This document shows, piece by piece, positions 21,567 to 31,540 of a stretch of 64,000 nucleotides of DNA. Numbering within the stretch: position 1 is the stretch's first letter; each line of letters begins with the position of its first letter. The notes under the pieces are model-generated. The model did not search any database and was not told the origin of the DNA. It saw only the letters and a list, made by a program, of their open reading frames with translations. Made by a program: the position numbers and the translations under genes. This DNA comes from Thalassia testudinum. Its lineage: Eukaryota; Streptophyta; Magnoliopsida; Alismatales; Hydrocharitaceae. The stretch lies in contig JAZHRO010000055.1 of assembly GCA_037157565.1 (NCBI GenBank), forward strand, positions 44,423,001 to 44,487,000. The letters run 5' to 3'.

Positions 21567-24500
21567 TTGATGGATGCAATCCGCCACGTACCAGCTTACG
21601 CACGATTTCTAAAGAATATATGTACACCCCAGCGTAACCCGCGAACCAAGGGAGGGAGCCCAATTGTTCTGTCAGAGCAAGCCAGCTCTGTAATCCTCAG
21701 TAGACTCCCACCCAAGGCAAAAGATCCTGGTACTCCCCTGATTTCCTGCAAGATAGGTGGTACCCAATTTGATAGAGCATTGTTAGACTTGGGTGCATCC
21801 ATAAACCTGATACCCACATCCTTACTTGACCATCTAGAAGAATCTGAGCTAAAACCAACCGAGGTAACACTACAATTAGCAGATCGATCTATAAAGTCAC
21901 CAAAAGGGATTCTTGAGGATGTTATCGTAAGAGTGCGGGATTTCTATTTCCCAGTGGACTTTATAGTCTTAGATATGGACGCACCTGAGAACCCTAGGGA
22001 TACACCAATCATTCTAGGGAGACCTTTCTTGGCTACTGCTAGAGCCAACATCAGCTGTGAGGAGGGCCAAATAGAGCTTAAGTTTGGAGATCAAACACTG
22101 AAAATTGATATATTTAAGGCCCAACAAGGAATTAATTGCGGTGTCATCGAACAAATTTGTGACATCAGGACTTTGGTTGATGAATCACACTTCCAGAATG
22201 ACTCGATTATGCCTCATCAACCACAGAAGGATCTTGACCCGCAAATAGAGGAGTCGAATCCAGATATGAACAACCCAGTAACTCCCACCCTTGAACCTCA
22301 CATCTATACTGAACCACCCGCTGCTGCTGATAACCCCATCCTCGAACTAAAACCCCTTCCTGCTCACTTGAAATACATCTTTTTGGGTTCTAATCAGACC
22401 CTTCCTGTGATTATCAATTCCAACCTCAGTCCTGAACAGGAATCCCGTCTGATTGTTGTCCTCCAGCAACATCGCAGAGCCATCGGGTGGACTCTCGATG
22501 ATTTGACTGGAATAAGTCCCTCTTATTGTACTCATCATATTTATTCAGAAGAGGGCACACGACCTTCTCGTGAAATGCAGAGACGCTTAAACCCCAATCT
22601 GCAGGAGGTCGTGAAAAAGGAGATCATCAAGTGGTTAGATGCCGGAATCATCTACCTGATCTCCGATAGTCGTTGGGTGAGCCCAATTCAGGTTGTGCCC
22701 AAGATGGCAGGACTCACCACTATAACGACTGAGACCGGAGAAATCATTCCTACCCGATTAGCCAACTCGTGGAGAGTCTGTATAGATTACCGCCGACTCA
22801 ATTCCTCCACGAAGAATGATCATTTCCCACTACCCTTCATTGATCAATTTCTCGAAAAACTTGCGGGAAATAGGTTCTTCTGCTTTCTTGACGGGTACTC
22901 CGGTTATAACCAGGTGGCAATCCATCCTGAGGACCAAGAAAAGACCACGTTCACCTGCCCCTTCGGAACATACGCTTTCCGAAGGATGCCTTTCGGTCTT
23001 TGCAATGCACCCGCTACTTTTCAGCGATGCATGCTTGCCATATTCTCAGATATGGTAGGTGATTATCTGGAAGTCTTCATGGATGACTTTTCAATTTTCG
23101 GAGCATCATTCGACGATTGCCTCCAACACTTGGTCCAGATACTCAGGCGGTGCATCGATGTGAATTTGGTTCTTTCCTGGGAAAAGAGCCATTTCATGGT
23201 GCCTGAGGGAATTGTCCTGGGACACTCAGTTTCGGAAAAAGGTATCCAAGTGGATCGAGCTAAGATTGATCTGATTTCTCACCTTCCTATGCCTAGCTCG
23301 ATCAGGGACATCCGTTCCTTTTTAGGGCATGTCGATTTTTATCGACGATTTATCCCTGATTTTTCAAAAATCGCGCGCCCCCTGACCACTCTTCTCTCCA
23401 AGGATGTTCCTTTCAAAATTTCCAAGGAATGCACTCAAGCATTTGAAATCCTGCGTGACCGAGTCACCCAAGCCCCGATCCTACAGTCCCCTGATTGGTC
23501 CCAACCCTTTGAGATCATGTGCGATGCATCCGACTTCGCTGTAGGAGCGATTTTGGGGCAGAAAATTGACGGGAAACCTGTGGTCATTTACTACGCCAGC
23601 AAAACACTCGATGAGGCTCAGCGTAACTATACGGTTACTGAGAAAGAGCTGCTAGCTGTAGTATTTGCCCTAGAAAAATTCAGATCGTACCTTCTGGGTT
23701 CCCGTGTCATCATATACTCGGATCACACAGTTGTGAGGCATCTCCTTGCAAAGAAGGACGCGAAACCTCGATTAATCCGATGGATCTTGCTGTTGCAAGA
23801 ATTTGACCTTGAGATTCGCGACAAAGCGGGAAAGCAAAATGTGGTAGCTGATCACTTGTCCCGTCTTCCTTCTGAAATAATTGACCCTTCCGGACCCATC
23901 ACTGAACATTTTCCCGATGAGCACCTGCTGACTATTGGTACTAGCCTTCCATGGTTTGCTAATGTAGTAAATTACTTGGCATCTCATCAGATCCCGCCCG
24001 ATTGGCCGAAGGCCAAGAAGGACAAATTACGCTCCGATGCCAAGTATTACATTTGGGAAGACCCGTACCTCTTCCGCATAGGTGCCGATCAGATCATCCG
24101 GAGATGTGTCCCGGAAGAGGAATTCAACAATATCCTCTCTTTCTGCCATGACCAGGCATGCGGTGGCCATTTCGTCGGGCATAAAACTGCATCAAAAGTC
24201 CTTCAGTGCGACTTTTACTGGCCCACACTGTTCAAAGACGCGTACAGTCACTGCAAGGCATGCAGTCGTTGCCAGACTTTGGGCAACATGAGCCATCGCG
24301 GCATGATGCCTATGCAACCGATTCTAGTATGCGAAATCTTTGATGTTTGGGGGATTGATTTTATGGGCCCCTTTCCTGTTTCGGATGGTTTCGAATACAT
24401 TCTGTTGGCTGTGGACTACGTGTCCAAATGGATCGAAGCCATACCGACCCGAACCTGTGATCACAAAATCGTTCTCAAATTCATTCATCAAAACATTTTC

Positions 24501-24944
24501 TCAAGGTTCGGGATTCCTCGTGCAATAATCTCTGATGGGGGGACCCATTTCACAAATGCTCAGTTTAGGTCACTGATGACCAAATACGGGGTGTCTCACC
24601 GAATCTCTACTCCTTACCACCCCCAAACTAATGGTCTAGCTGAGCTGTCTAATCGGGAGATCAAGAAAATCCTACAAGTCACTGTTCGACCTGACAGGAA
24701 GGACTGGTCGTCCCAACTTCCGGAAGCATTGTGGGCCTATAGGACCGCCCACAAGACCCAATTGGGCATGTCTCCCTTTAGACTGGTGTACGGAAAGGCA
24801 TGCCACCTTCCCGTAGAACTGGAGCATAAAGCCTATTGGGCAGTACGGAACTGTAATCTAGATCTTTCCAAGGCTGGGACCCACAGAAAACTCCAAATCA
24901 GCGAGATCGATGAATTACGCCTAGACGCGTATGAGAACTCGTAA
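21567..24944 (+). CDS. pol: Element A pol: protease-RT-RNase H-integrase, 1125 codons
   Basis: One open frame of 1125 codons. There is no true start here; it is the continuation of gag after a 1-nt deletion. Domains with approximate residues: protease, active site LLDLGAS at 72-78 and ILGRPFLATARA near 150; RT, with DHFPLPFID, MPFGLCNAPATFQRC and catalytic FMDDFS (Asp506, Asp507); RNase H, with CDASDFAVG (Asp653), [13 protein letters not shown] (Asp719) and VADHLSRL; integrase, with zinc-site HDQACGGHF (about 861) and CKACSRCQ, then Asp931 (GIDFMG), Asp990 (SDGG) and Glu1026 (AEL), a D-x58-D-x35-E spacing normal for retroviral-type integrases. The end is truncated by TAA at 24942 where relatives have Lys. 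All catalytic residues I can check are intact. Confidence 0.95.
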   Translation: MMDAIRHVPAYARFLKNICTPQRNPRTKGGSPIVLSEQASSVILSRLPPKAKDPGTPLISCKIGGTQFDRALLDLGASINLIPTSLLDHLEESELKPTEVTLQLADRSIKSPKGILEDVIVRVRDFYFPVDFIVLDMDAPENPRDTPIILGRPFLATARANISCEEGQIELKFGDQTLKIDIFKAQQGINCGVIEQICDIRTLVDESHFQNDSIMPHQPQKDLDPQIEESNPDMNNPVTPTLEPHIYTEPPAAADNPILELKPLPAHLKYIFLGSNQTLPVIINSNLSPEQESRLIVVLQQHRRAIGWTLDDLTGISPSYCTHHIYSEEGTRPSREMQRRLNPNLQEVVKKEIIKWLDAGIIYLISDSRWVSPIQVVPKMAGLTTITTETGEIIPTRLANSWRVCIDYRRLNSSTKNDHFPLPFIDQFLEKLAGNRFFCFLDGYSGYNQVAIHPEDQEKTTFTCPFGTYAFRRMPFGLCNAPATFQRCMLAIFSDMVGDYLEVFMDDFSIFGASFDDCLQHLVQILRRCIDVNLVLSWEKSHFMVPEGIVLGHSVSEKGIQVDRAKIDLISHLPMPSSIRDIRSFLGHVDFYRRFIPDFSKIARPLTTLLSKDVPFKISKECTQAFEILRDRVTQAPILQSPDWSQPFEIMCDASDFAVGAILGQKIDGKPVVIYYASKTLDEAQRNYTVTEKELLAVVFALEKFRSYLLGSRVIIYSDHTVVRHLLAKKDAKPRLIRWILLLQEFDLEIRDKAGKQNVVADHLSRLPSEIIDPSGPITEHFPDEHLLTIGTSLPWFANVVNYLASHQIPPDWPKAKKDKLRSDAKYYIWEDPYLFRIGADQIIRRCVPEEEFNNILSFCHDQACGGHFVGHKTASKVLQCDFYWPTLFKDAYSHCKACSRCQTLGNMSHRGMMPMQPILVCEIFDVWGIDFMGPFPVSDGFEYILLAVDYVSKWIEAIPTRTCDHKIVLKFIHQNIFSRFGIPRAIISDGGTHFTNAQFRSLMTKYGVSHRISTPYHPQTNGLAELSNREIKKILQVTVRPDRKDWSSQLPEALWAYRTAHKTQLGMSPFRLVYGKACHLPVELEHKAYWAVRNCNLDLSKAGTHRKLQISEIDELRLDAYENS

Positions 24945-25241
24945 ATCTACAAGGAGCGGGTTAAAGCCTTCCACGACAAACACATCTCGAGAAAGATCTT
25001 TCATCCTGGTCAAAAGGTCCTACTCTTTGATGCCCGACTAAAACTCTTCCCAGGAAAACTGAGATCCAAGTGGGTCGGACCATATTTGGTCTGACAGGTT
25101 TTTGGAAATGGAGCAATCGAAATCAGTCCACTCAGCCACGATTCTGAACCTTTCATCGTGAACGGTCAGAGACTCAAGCCGTTCATTGATGTAACTTCTA
25201 CTGATTTGGCTGAAGCATCTTATATCCTCCATTCCCCTTGA
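24945..25241 (+). pseudogene. Element A integrase C-terminus, cut off by a stop
   Basis: The pol frame continues past TAA 24942 with [33 protein letters not shown] and VNGQRLKPFID to a natural end at TGA 25239-25241. A second stop (TGA 25092-25094) lies within it. The same C-terminal block is present in F (to 4166) and B (to 35411). No chromodomain is seen. Confidence 0.85.
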
Positions 25242-25490
25242 CCTTATTGCGCCCAGCCGATGGCGTAAAACTCAGCGCTTAATGGGAGGCAGCCCGTCAT
25301 TCTCTTTGAAAACCTGAAACTTGTTCTGACACCTTTTTGCACTTGAAGTTCACACTTTAGGACAACCAACTCCACCTCAGGTGCTTGCATCTGAGATTAG
25401 AAATCGTCCGTAACAGTCACCCCGACCCATTCACTCATCAAAACAGCTGTCCTAATGTATGAACTTAGTTGAATAAAACCCCTAGGTTAC

Positions 25491-25524
25491 AATGAGGACA
25501 TTGCAAATCTTAGGCATGGGGGGG
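25491..25524 (+). other. Element A second polypurine-like motif
   Basis: AATGAGGACATTGCA, spacer, then TTAGGCATGGGGGGG, about 1.28 kb before the LTR. Each of the six gypsy elements in the window has it once, at the corresponding place after pol. Confidence 0.7.
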
Positions 25525-26215
25525 TATGAAAGTGCAAAACTTGTAAGAAAAGGTTTCAAACAAAAAAAAATTCACATATGCCAAAAACACCATAAAAATT
25601 AAAAATTTTTGAAAAAGAATAAGAGGAAAAGAGGAGAAGGAAATTTTGTGAAGGAGAAGGAGAAAAGAAACAAAATGAAAAAGGAGCACAAAATTATGAG
25701 AAAAGGTGATAGTCATTAGTAAGGAACTAAGGAATTAACCTAAGTTCTAGACCTCATTCAAGAAAATAACTGAAAAGTGCATAATGAGATTAGTAAGAAT
25801 GCAAACCTTAGGCATTCTTGAATAGACTCTTAGTACCCATTAAGATCTAGACATTCCTCAAGAGGTTGAGGAAAATGAAAAGCTGAAATATTAGGTCTAA
25901 GGCTTAGGGAGTATTTGGCCTCATTAACTAATTTTTGGTTTACGGGACTCAGTAACCTAAGCACCCTAACCTCACACACAGCCTGGTTCAGTAAGCGTAA
26001 AAATCAAAATGACGCAGAAGCGTCGCAAAATTCTAAAAAGAACACCTAGAATAGGAGCGACCGATCAATACAAGTTGATTTAGACGAGTTCCCAGCGCGG
26101 AGAGGTGGGAAATCCCCTCGAAGATGCGTAACAAAATATCATCTCCTCGGTGCTTGTCTCTTAGGATATTCACATATCCTACTGGGGGCATGTAAGCACT
26201 CTGCTGGTTCAGATT

Positions 26216-26364
26216 CCATGGATGGCATTATCTCGAAGTGTCAATTGCCAGGGTCTGGATTCGGCCACGGAACACCATGGATGGGATTATCTCGAAATCT
26301 TAATAGCCAGGGTTCCGGGGGTTGCCATGGGTGGTGCTATCTCGAAGCATCGATCGCCAGGAAC
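26216..26364 (+). repeat. Three imperfect tandem repeats in element A 3' region
   Basis: Units begin at about 26216, 26275 and 26324; each has CCATGG(A/G)TGG, then TATCTCGAA, then GCCAGG. Element F has only one such unit (about 5077-5120, with ATCCCGAAG and GCCAGAG), so A expanded it by duplication. Confidence 0.7.
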
Positions 26365-26768
26365 CCTTGAGGATTGATGATGGGAGCAAGGAATCTGATA
26401 CAGACCGTGTTGAAAAGCCAATCCTAGGCTAGAACTAAAAAGAAAACGAGAGAGAAAACTCTCCAAACAGAAAAACTTTCTATCTCTCTCTTATAAAACG
26501 CACTGCGAACTGAGCCAGGGCTAAAATCATTTCAAGCACGGGTGCTTTAACCACAAAGTCCAATAAACCTTAGGTTAGTTCTTGTGGGCCTTAAAAACCT
26601 TTGCTAAAGACTGAGGCTAAGGCTAGACAGATTTGGATCTTGATTGGTACTAGAGTACCTTTTAGGCCTATGGTCAGCATTCTAACCTAATCTAAGCTCA
26701 AATAAAAAAGCACTTATCTGAAGCTATTAAGAACTTCATGGTCTAGAACAAGGGTTGAAACCTTAAGT

Positions 26769-26806
26769 TTTTGCTAAGGGACTAGCAAAAGCTAGGCATG
26801 GGGGTA
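26769..26806 (+). other. Element A hairpin and 3' polypurine tract
   Basis: TTTTGCTA / TAGCAAAA (26769-26790, 6-nt loop) is followed by GCTAGGCATGGGGGTA, which abuts the LTR at 26807. The G run is the plus-strand primer. The hairpin is shared by all the gypsy elements here. Confidence 0.88.
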
Positions 26807-29502
26807 TGATGAGAACCTCATCATGAGCCATAACTAGCTCATTTTGACCCAATACAAAGGATAAAAGCTCCTACATAACTCAAGGAAAGGCTTAACTCAG
26901 AGAATTCTGAGTTTAAGGAGAAAACAAGTCATAAGGGGTAAAAATGCAATTTTACCAGTATAATCTGCATACAGGGTAATTCAGGGTCCAAACATAGGTC
27001 AAACAAACCGAATAAGAAGGAAAGTAGGATGATCTGATAAGGGCTACAGCAATTCCAAGGAACTAAATGATAATCTGTAACCCTAAAGCAAACCCACTTA
27101 AATTCACGAGGTTCGAGGCAAAGTAAAAATAGAATAAACCCTCTAAAATTCATAGAAAAATAATCTCTAGGGTTTAGAACCTTCAATTTGGCCTTCAGAA
27201 CCCATTTTGACCTACATTGAGAACCATGCCCAATTAATAACTTAATTTGGGTTTTTGCATAAATTGACCAGTCAAACAAGGTTTAATCTAGAAATAAAAT
27301 TCACCATCAAATTCCTTAGGTCCTAATTAGTCATGTATAAAAACTTGAGCCTACGAAGAAACCTTCTTGACCAACTTTGCACTTTGGTCCTCATATATTT
27401 ACTTTTTGGCCCTTAACTTTTGAACCCTCACATTTCTGCCCCTAACTCTCCTTCATTCTTTGCATTCAGGTCCCTCCTGCCAAAACCTGCCAGCACCATA
27501 CTCCGGCGACCTTGCGCGGAGCATGGCACCGCGCAGGGTAAGGGGGAGGGGCTGGCAAGTCAACCGGGGGTGCCCTGCGTCGTCAGCCGTCGCAGGAACA
27601 CCCCCTTGGTCGCTGCAACCCACCATACCGGCCGTGCGAACGCACGGACGGTATGGGTTTCCATCTCCGGCGTCCTCCGGCGAGGGAGACACGTCGTCTC
27701 CCTCCGCCTTCCTCTCTGATTCGGCCTCTATAAATACCCCCGTCGCTCCGCCGTTCTGAGCAGCTCGGTCCTGACGGAGAAAGACCCCCACTTCCTCTCT
27801 TCCCACTCCGACAGGAAGCTCTCCAGCTCCGGCGGCCTCCCCTCTTCCTCCTCGTCGCTCTGCCGCACTACCAGCTGCAGGGTTGCCCTCCCTCGCTCTT
27901 CCCGCGCCACGCCGCACCCAGCTGGCGCCTCTCCGGCCCTCTCCTCGCCGCCGCCCCTTCCCCCGGGCATCTTCTTCTCCAGCGACAGTCGATACGACTG
28001 TCGCCCGCTCCGGCCCCTCCTCATCCTGCTAAGTAGGTAGAACTCTTCCTCTTTCTCCCCTCTTCCTTTTCCTCATTTTACATCTTTACTGTTACCCCGA
28101 TCCGACCAATCGCCCTCACCTTCTCCATCTCCGGCCCCTGCTCCGGCGACCCGCTCCCATCACTCCAGCAACCCACATGGCTCGCCGACCACCGCAGAAC
28201 CTCCGCCTCCTCACCCTGATCAACCTCCGCCCTTCCACTTCCCCCAAATCACCCTCTGCAACTCCACCGAACAAACCCATCTCCCGACCCACAGTCCGAC
28301 CTAGGGTAGCTCTTAGGCTCCGCCCCGCCGCCTGCACACCCCCCGACCACCTTTGCCATGCCACGGCGAAGGTCCTCCGCGTTTCTGATTGGGTCGAGTG
28401 GCCGTTTCTCTGTGGGCAGGTACCTGCGCTCGTCGCCGCCATTGTTGAAGCGAAGCAGCTTCGACCTGCTGTCCCAGGTGCGCCGCGCCCAGGTCACGCT
28501 CCCAAGCTGTGCGGGGGCATTTCGGCAAAGCGTTAGGCTACAGTTGAGGCGAATCCCTCGCGCGAAGGCCTCGCGTAAAGCTGCGATTACCAGCTGCTTC
28601 CTCCGCGTAGGCGCGAAATTGGGGTGGGACATTTCGTCCCACCTCGGAAGGCTCTGAAGGAGCGCAGCGGTATAAAGCGAAAAAGTGCTGGAGGCTTGTT
28701 GCCTCAGCATTCGGGGTGAGGTCCCCTTCACCCGCCCGGTTACCTGGTCTCGTCCGCGCTCACGCCCCGCGGACCTGGCCCGACCCGACTTAGACTGACC
28801 TGCACTCCTCGCCCACCACGCACGCCGGTGGGCCTGGACCCGGGCGCGACCCGTACCCGGTAACCCGGCAGCTCTGGGAGAGCTTTCCTAAGAGCAGATT
28901 CTGTGAGAGAGAGACGCGGGGGAGGGTAGAGTTAGGTTTTGCCCCTCTGATCAAGCTGTGTAAGTATGCAGGCACAGGTGAAGAAGAACCGTGGAAGAAG
29001 AAGAAGGCTGAAGGAAGGAGGAGCACCGAGCGGTACTGTAGCAGCGGCGGTTTAAGTCGTCTGATTGGAAAATTAGACGACGTCCTGAAGGCAAAGAAGG
29101 AGAAGGAAGGCGAGGCAGAGGAGGAACACAGAGAGGCCAAGTGAAGACTCTGCAGAAGAAGAAGAGCACGAGAAGAAGATCTGAAGAAAGGAAAAGAAGA
29201 AAGAAAGAAGAAGAAGAAGAACATCACCACTGCAGATAAAGAAGAAGAACAAAGGAAGAGAGCAGAAGATCTGAGAAGGAAGAAGAGGAGAAGCAAAGAG
29301 AAAAGAAGAAAAGCCAACAAATTCTCTCTCTCTCTTTCTTTATTTTTGTAAAAGAAACTTGTACCCCTAGAATACAACTTGCTCCCTGAGTTCGACCTCG
29401 GGAACTCTTTATTTCCGAGTAACAAATTGTATTAAACTGGTAATCACCTCTCTATACTATACTACGACGAAATAATAAAACTATAGAGGAAGGTCGCCAC
29501 CA
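26807..29502 (+). repeat. Element A 3' LTR
   Basis: 2696 bp, colinear with the 5' LTR except for 39 extra bp around 27630-27668. That extra segment carries most of a hairpin, CCATACCG...CGGTATGG (27623-27656) with an inner stem CCGTGCG / CGCACGG. It is flanked by CCGG repeats, so the 5' LTR may have lost it by slippage. TATA boxes are at 27729-27736 and 28671-28677. Confidence 0.95.
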
Positions 29503-29507
29503 CTAGG

Positions 29508-29719
29508 GGAGTAGCGTCAAACGACCGCGGCTGGGGGGTACACTAGGAACCGGAGGTGCAAGCCGAAGGAGGAACCTTCTCCCTAGTCCCTCCTTCTAAC
29601 TGGTTGGATTGAGTAGACACAAGTAGAATAAATCATTTATAATCTTAAGGTGGGTTCTGGGAGTCTGTAGATCCTTAGGCTACCCCACTTAAGGACAGGC
29701 TTGTTTTGTTGTGCTGCAG
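29508..29719 (+). other. Conserved leader block of element B upstream of the acceptor
   Basis: About 210 bp, from GGAGTAGCGTCAAACGACC to the acceptor at 29719, closely matching C (49097-49318, reverse strand) and D (55643-55862, reverse strand). Shared words include GGTACACTAGGAACCGGAGG and CTCCTTCTAACTGGTTGGAT. It is much better conserved than the rest of the leader, although C and D lack gag-pol. A packaging, dimerisation or splicing signal is a reasonable inference. Confidence 0.6.
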
Positions 29720-29847
29720 GGTCCTTATCCCCAGTCCTTCCGACCTTTTCCTAGTTTATGTTGGAAAGAAGGTCATTGAATCCCCGATTGGAAGGACCAC
29801 TAGAGTATTCTAGGAGGCATAGATTGGATTTTGGCCAAATCTATCCC

Positions 29848-31540
29848 ATGACTGATCAACAGCCTCCTTTGCCCTGAGATCCACAGGAGGAATTCCGAAG
29901 GTAGCTGGAACAAATGGAGAGAATGCAATAATGGTTCCAGAGAATGCAGGGTGCTCAACCCTTGAAGGATTTTCATGATCCTTCAAATTATGGGGAATGT
30001 CCTGGCATCCAGATTCCGGCCAGAGACATAAAAATCAAGCCCTAGGTGTTAAGCCTGATCAAACATTACCATGGGCTTGGCTCTGAAGATCCGTTTCAGC
30101 ACTTGGAGGACTTGACCACTTTGGTCTAGGCCACCAAGGCACGAAATATGAATGAGGAGCAAATGATCATGAGGCTCTTCGCTCACTCTCTTAGGGATAA
30201 AGCCGCTCATTGGTACAAGACTATATGAAGACCAATTGCAACTTGGAATGAGTTGAAATCGGCCATTCTGAAGAAATTCTTCCCTGTTGGAAGTACCAAT
30301 TCTTTGAGATGGGCAATCACTACCTTTACCCAGTGGCCGAGGGAGCAGTTTCATGTGGCCTGGGAGCAATTCCAGGAACTATTGCGAAGGTGTCCACACC
30401 ACGTGGTGCCGAAATGGCAACTCGTGCAGATCTTCTACCACGGGTTGACTGAGCAACTCAGAAATCACGTGGATGCTTCTTGCGGAGGCAACTTCCTCAA
30501 CAAAGATGCAGATAGCATGCATGATTTGTTTCAGGAAATGAGCGAGAATTCAATTAATCATGCCTCCATGGATACTTTTAACCGGTCCCAGCAGCCCAGA
30601 TCGAATGTTAATGAAGTCCATGACTCTCATTCATTCGATATGGAATTGATTTGTAACAAACTTGATAAGGTGGACTTGGTTGCTAAGAGAATGGAGTGGA
30701 TGGCTGAAAATTCAATGAACTCTCAATCCACTCAATCCCAGACTTCGGGATTCCATTCGTCGTGAGCTCCTTCTAGACGGGAGTTCGTGAATCAACTTAA
30801 TGCAGCTCAACCTGCGAGCTAGCATTATTCGGAACCTCACAAGTTCCAAACTAGGGCCTTTGATCCCAGTTTCTCTGATCCTTCCCTTTCTTTCTCTCCA
30901 TCCTCACCCTATGAGGATGTTTGCACTGTACAGGAGAATGTTAGATCCAACCCCTACTCTAATGCTTATAATCCGAGTTGGACAAACCACCCTAACTTCT
31001 CCTAGAAAAACCTGGGGCAGCAGACCCAATTCCAACCCAGCAACTATGCTCCACAACGACCAATGGGTTAGGGTCATGTTTATACTCAGTTGCCCTCGAA
31101 TCAAGTCAATCAGCCAGCTTGGAATGCCCGTCAACCCGTAGGATAGGCTGATTTAAACCAACAAATGGTAGAGATGCAAGGATCCATGCTCCAGCTCATT
31201 GAGCAAATGAAAACCTCATTGGACAACTTGCAAACCGGGCTCATAGCTAACTCTTGTCAACCCGGATCTCTACCATCCCAACCTGTACCCAACCTGCGAA
31301 ATATCCTGAATCTGGGCAATCAAGTCCAGGGGTATGAAAATCAGAGGGACCCAAAACAAATGCTTAGGTGGTTGAGCAGGGTCCTTCCTCTTCTTCTTCT
31401 TCTGGACATCAACAATTCTTGGATAATGAAGCCCCTCCAATCTTTCCTAACCCTCTCCAAGACCCAAACTCATATGCATCTGCAAATTCTATTACTTTGA
31501 GGAGTGGTAAACAAACTCAGGATCCACAACCACATTGTTC
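29848..31540 (+). pseudogene. gag: Element B gag (broken)
   Basis: ATG 29848 is the first Met after the conserved leader and acceptor (MTDQQPPLP). The gag core is clear: DPFQHLEDLTTLV, SLRDKAAHWYKTI, AILKKFFPVGSTNSL, FQELLRRCPHHVVPKW, FYHGLTEQLRNHVDASCGGNF. The second half has YNPSWTNHPNFS and MVEMQGSMLQLIEQMK, then SITLRSGKQTQDPQP in another frame. There are many stops (for example the first at 29875, one near 30227, and TGA 30763-30765), and a frameshift near 31360. The gag of E (63446-64000, -) is closely similar. Confidence 0.9.

Larger units (their letters stand above)
25242..26806 (+). other. Element A 3' non-coding region
   Basis: No env-like ORF is visible between pol and the LTR. 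It contains the post-pol block (GCCCAGCCGATGGCGTAAAA), the second polypurine-like motif (25491-25524), A-rich DNA at 25550-25700, a tandem triplication (26216-26364), and the hairpin with the polypurine tract. Confidence 0.8.
15945..29502 (+). mobile_element. Element A: complete Athila-like Ty3/gypsy retrotransposon
   Basis: A 13,558-bp element, the best preserved autonomous-type copy here. The LTRs 15945-18601 (2657 bp) and 26807-29502 (2696 bp) both start TGATGAGAACC and end CGCCACCA. The duplication is CTAGG at 15940-15944 and 29503-29507. It has a tRNA-Asp primer site, gag, protease, RT, RNase H, integrase and polypurine tract in the usual order. It is inserted in the leader intron of B; the B leader resumes exactly after CTAGG, as comparison with the unbroken leader of C (about 49300) shows. 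The LTRs differ by scattered transitions (five in the first 250 bp or so) and one 39-bp indel. Gag has two stops, there is a frameshift before pol, and pol has two late stops, so it is not autonomous now. Confidence 0.96.
13841..29719 (+). other. Predicted leader intron of element B, enlarged by insertions
   Basis: The donor is GTAAGT at 13841 and the acceptor TTGTGCTGCAG at 29709-29719. Subtracting the copia solo LTR and element A leaves 1024 nt, close to the 993 nt in C and 1058 nt in D between the matching sites. If splicing works, both insertions would be removed from B's RNA. The internal LTRs may also terminate or start transcripts, so this is a prediction only. Confidence 0.5.

Noticed and set aside
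28790..29425. 211-codon minus-strand ORF rich in Leu, Phe and Ser
   Set aside because: It is the complement of the GAAGAA purine tract in the A LTR; the copy in the 5' LTR is split. Low complexity explains the frame.
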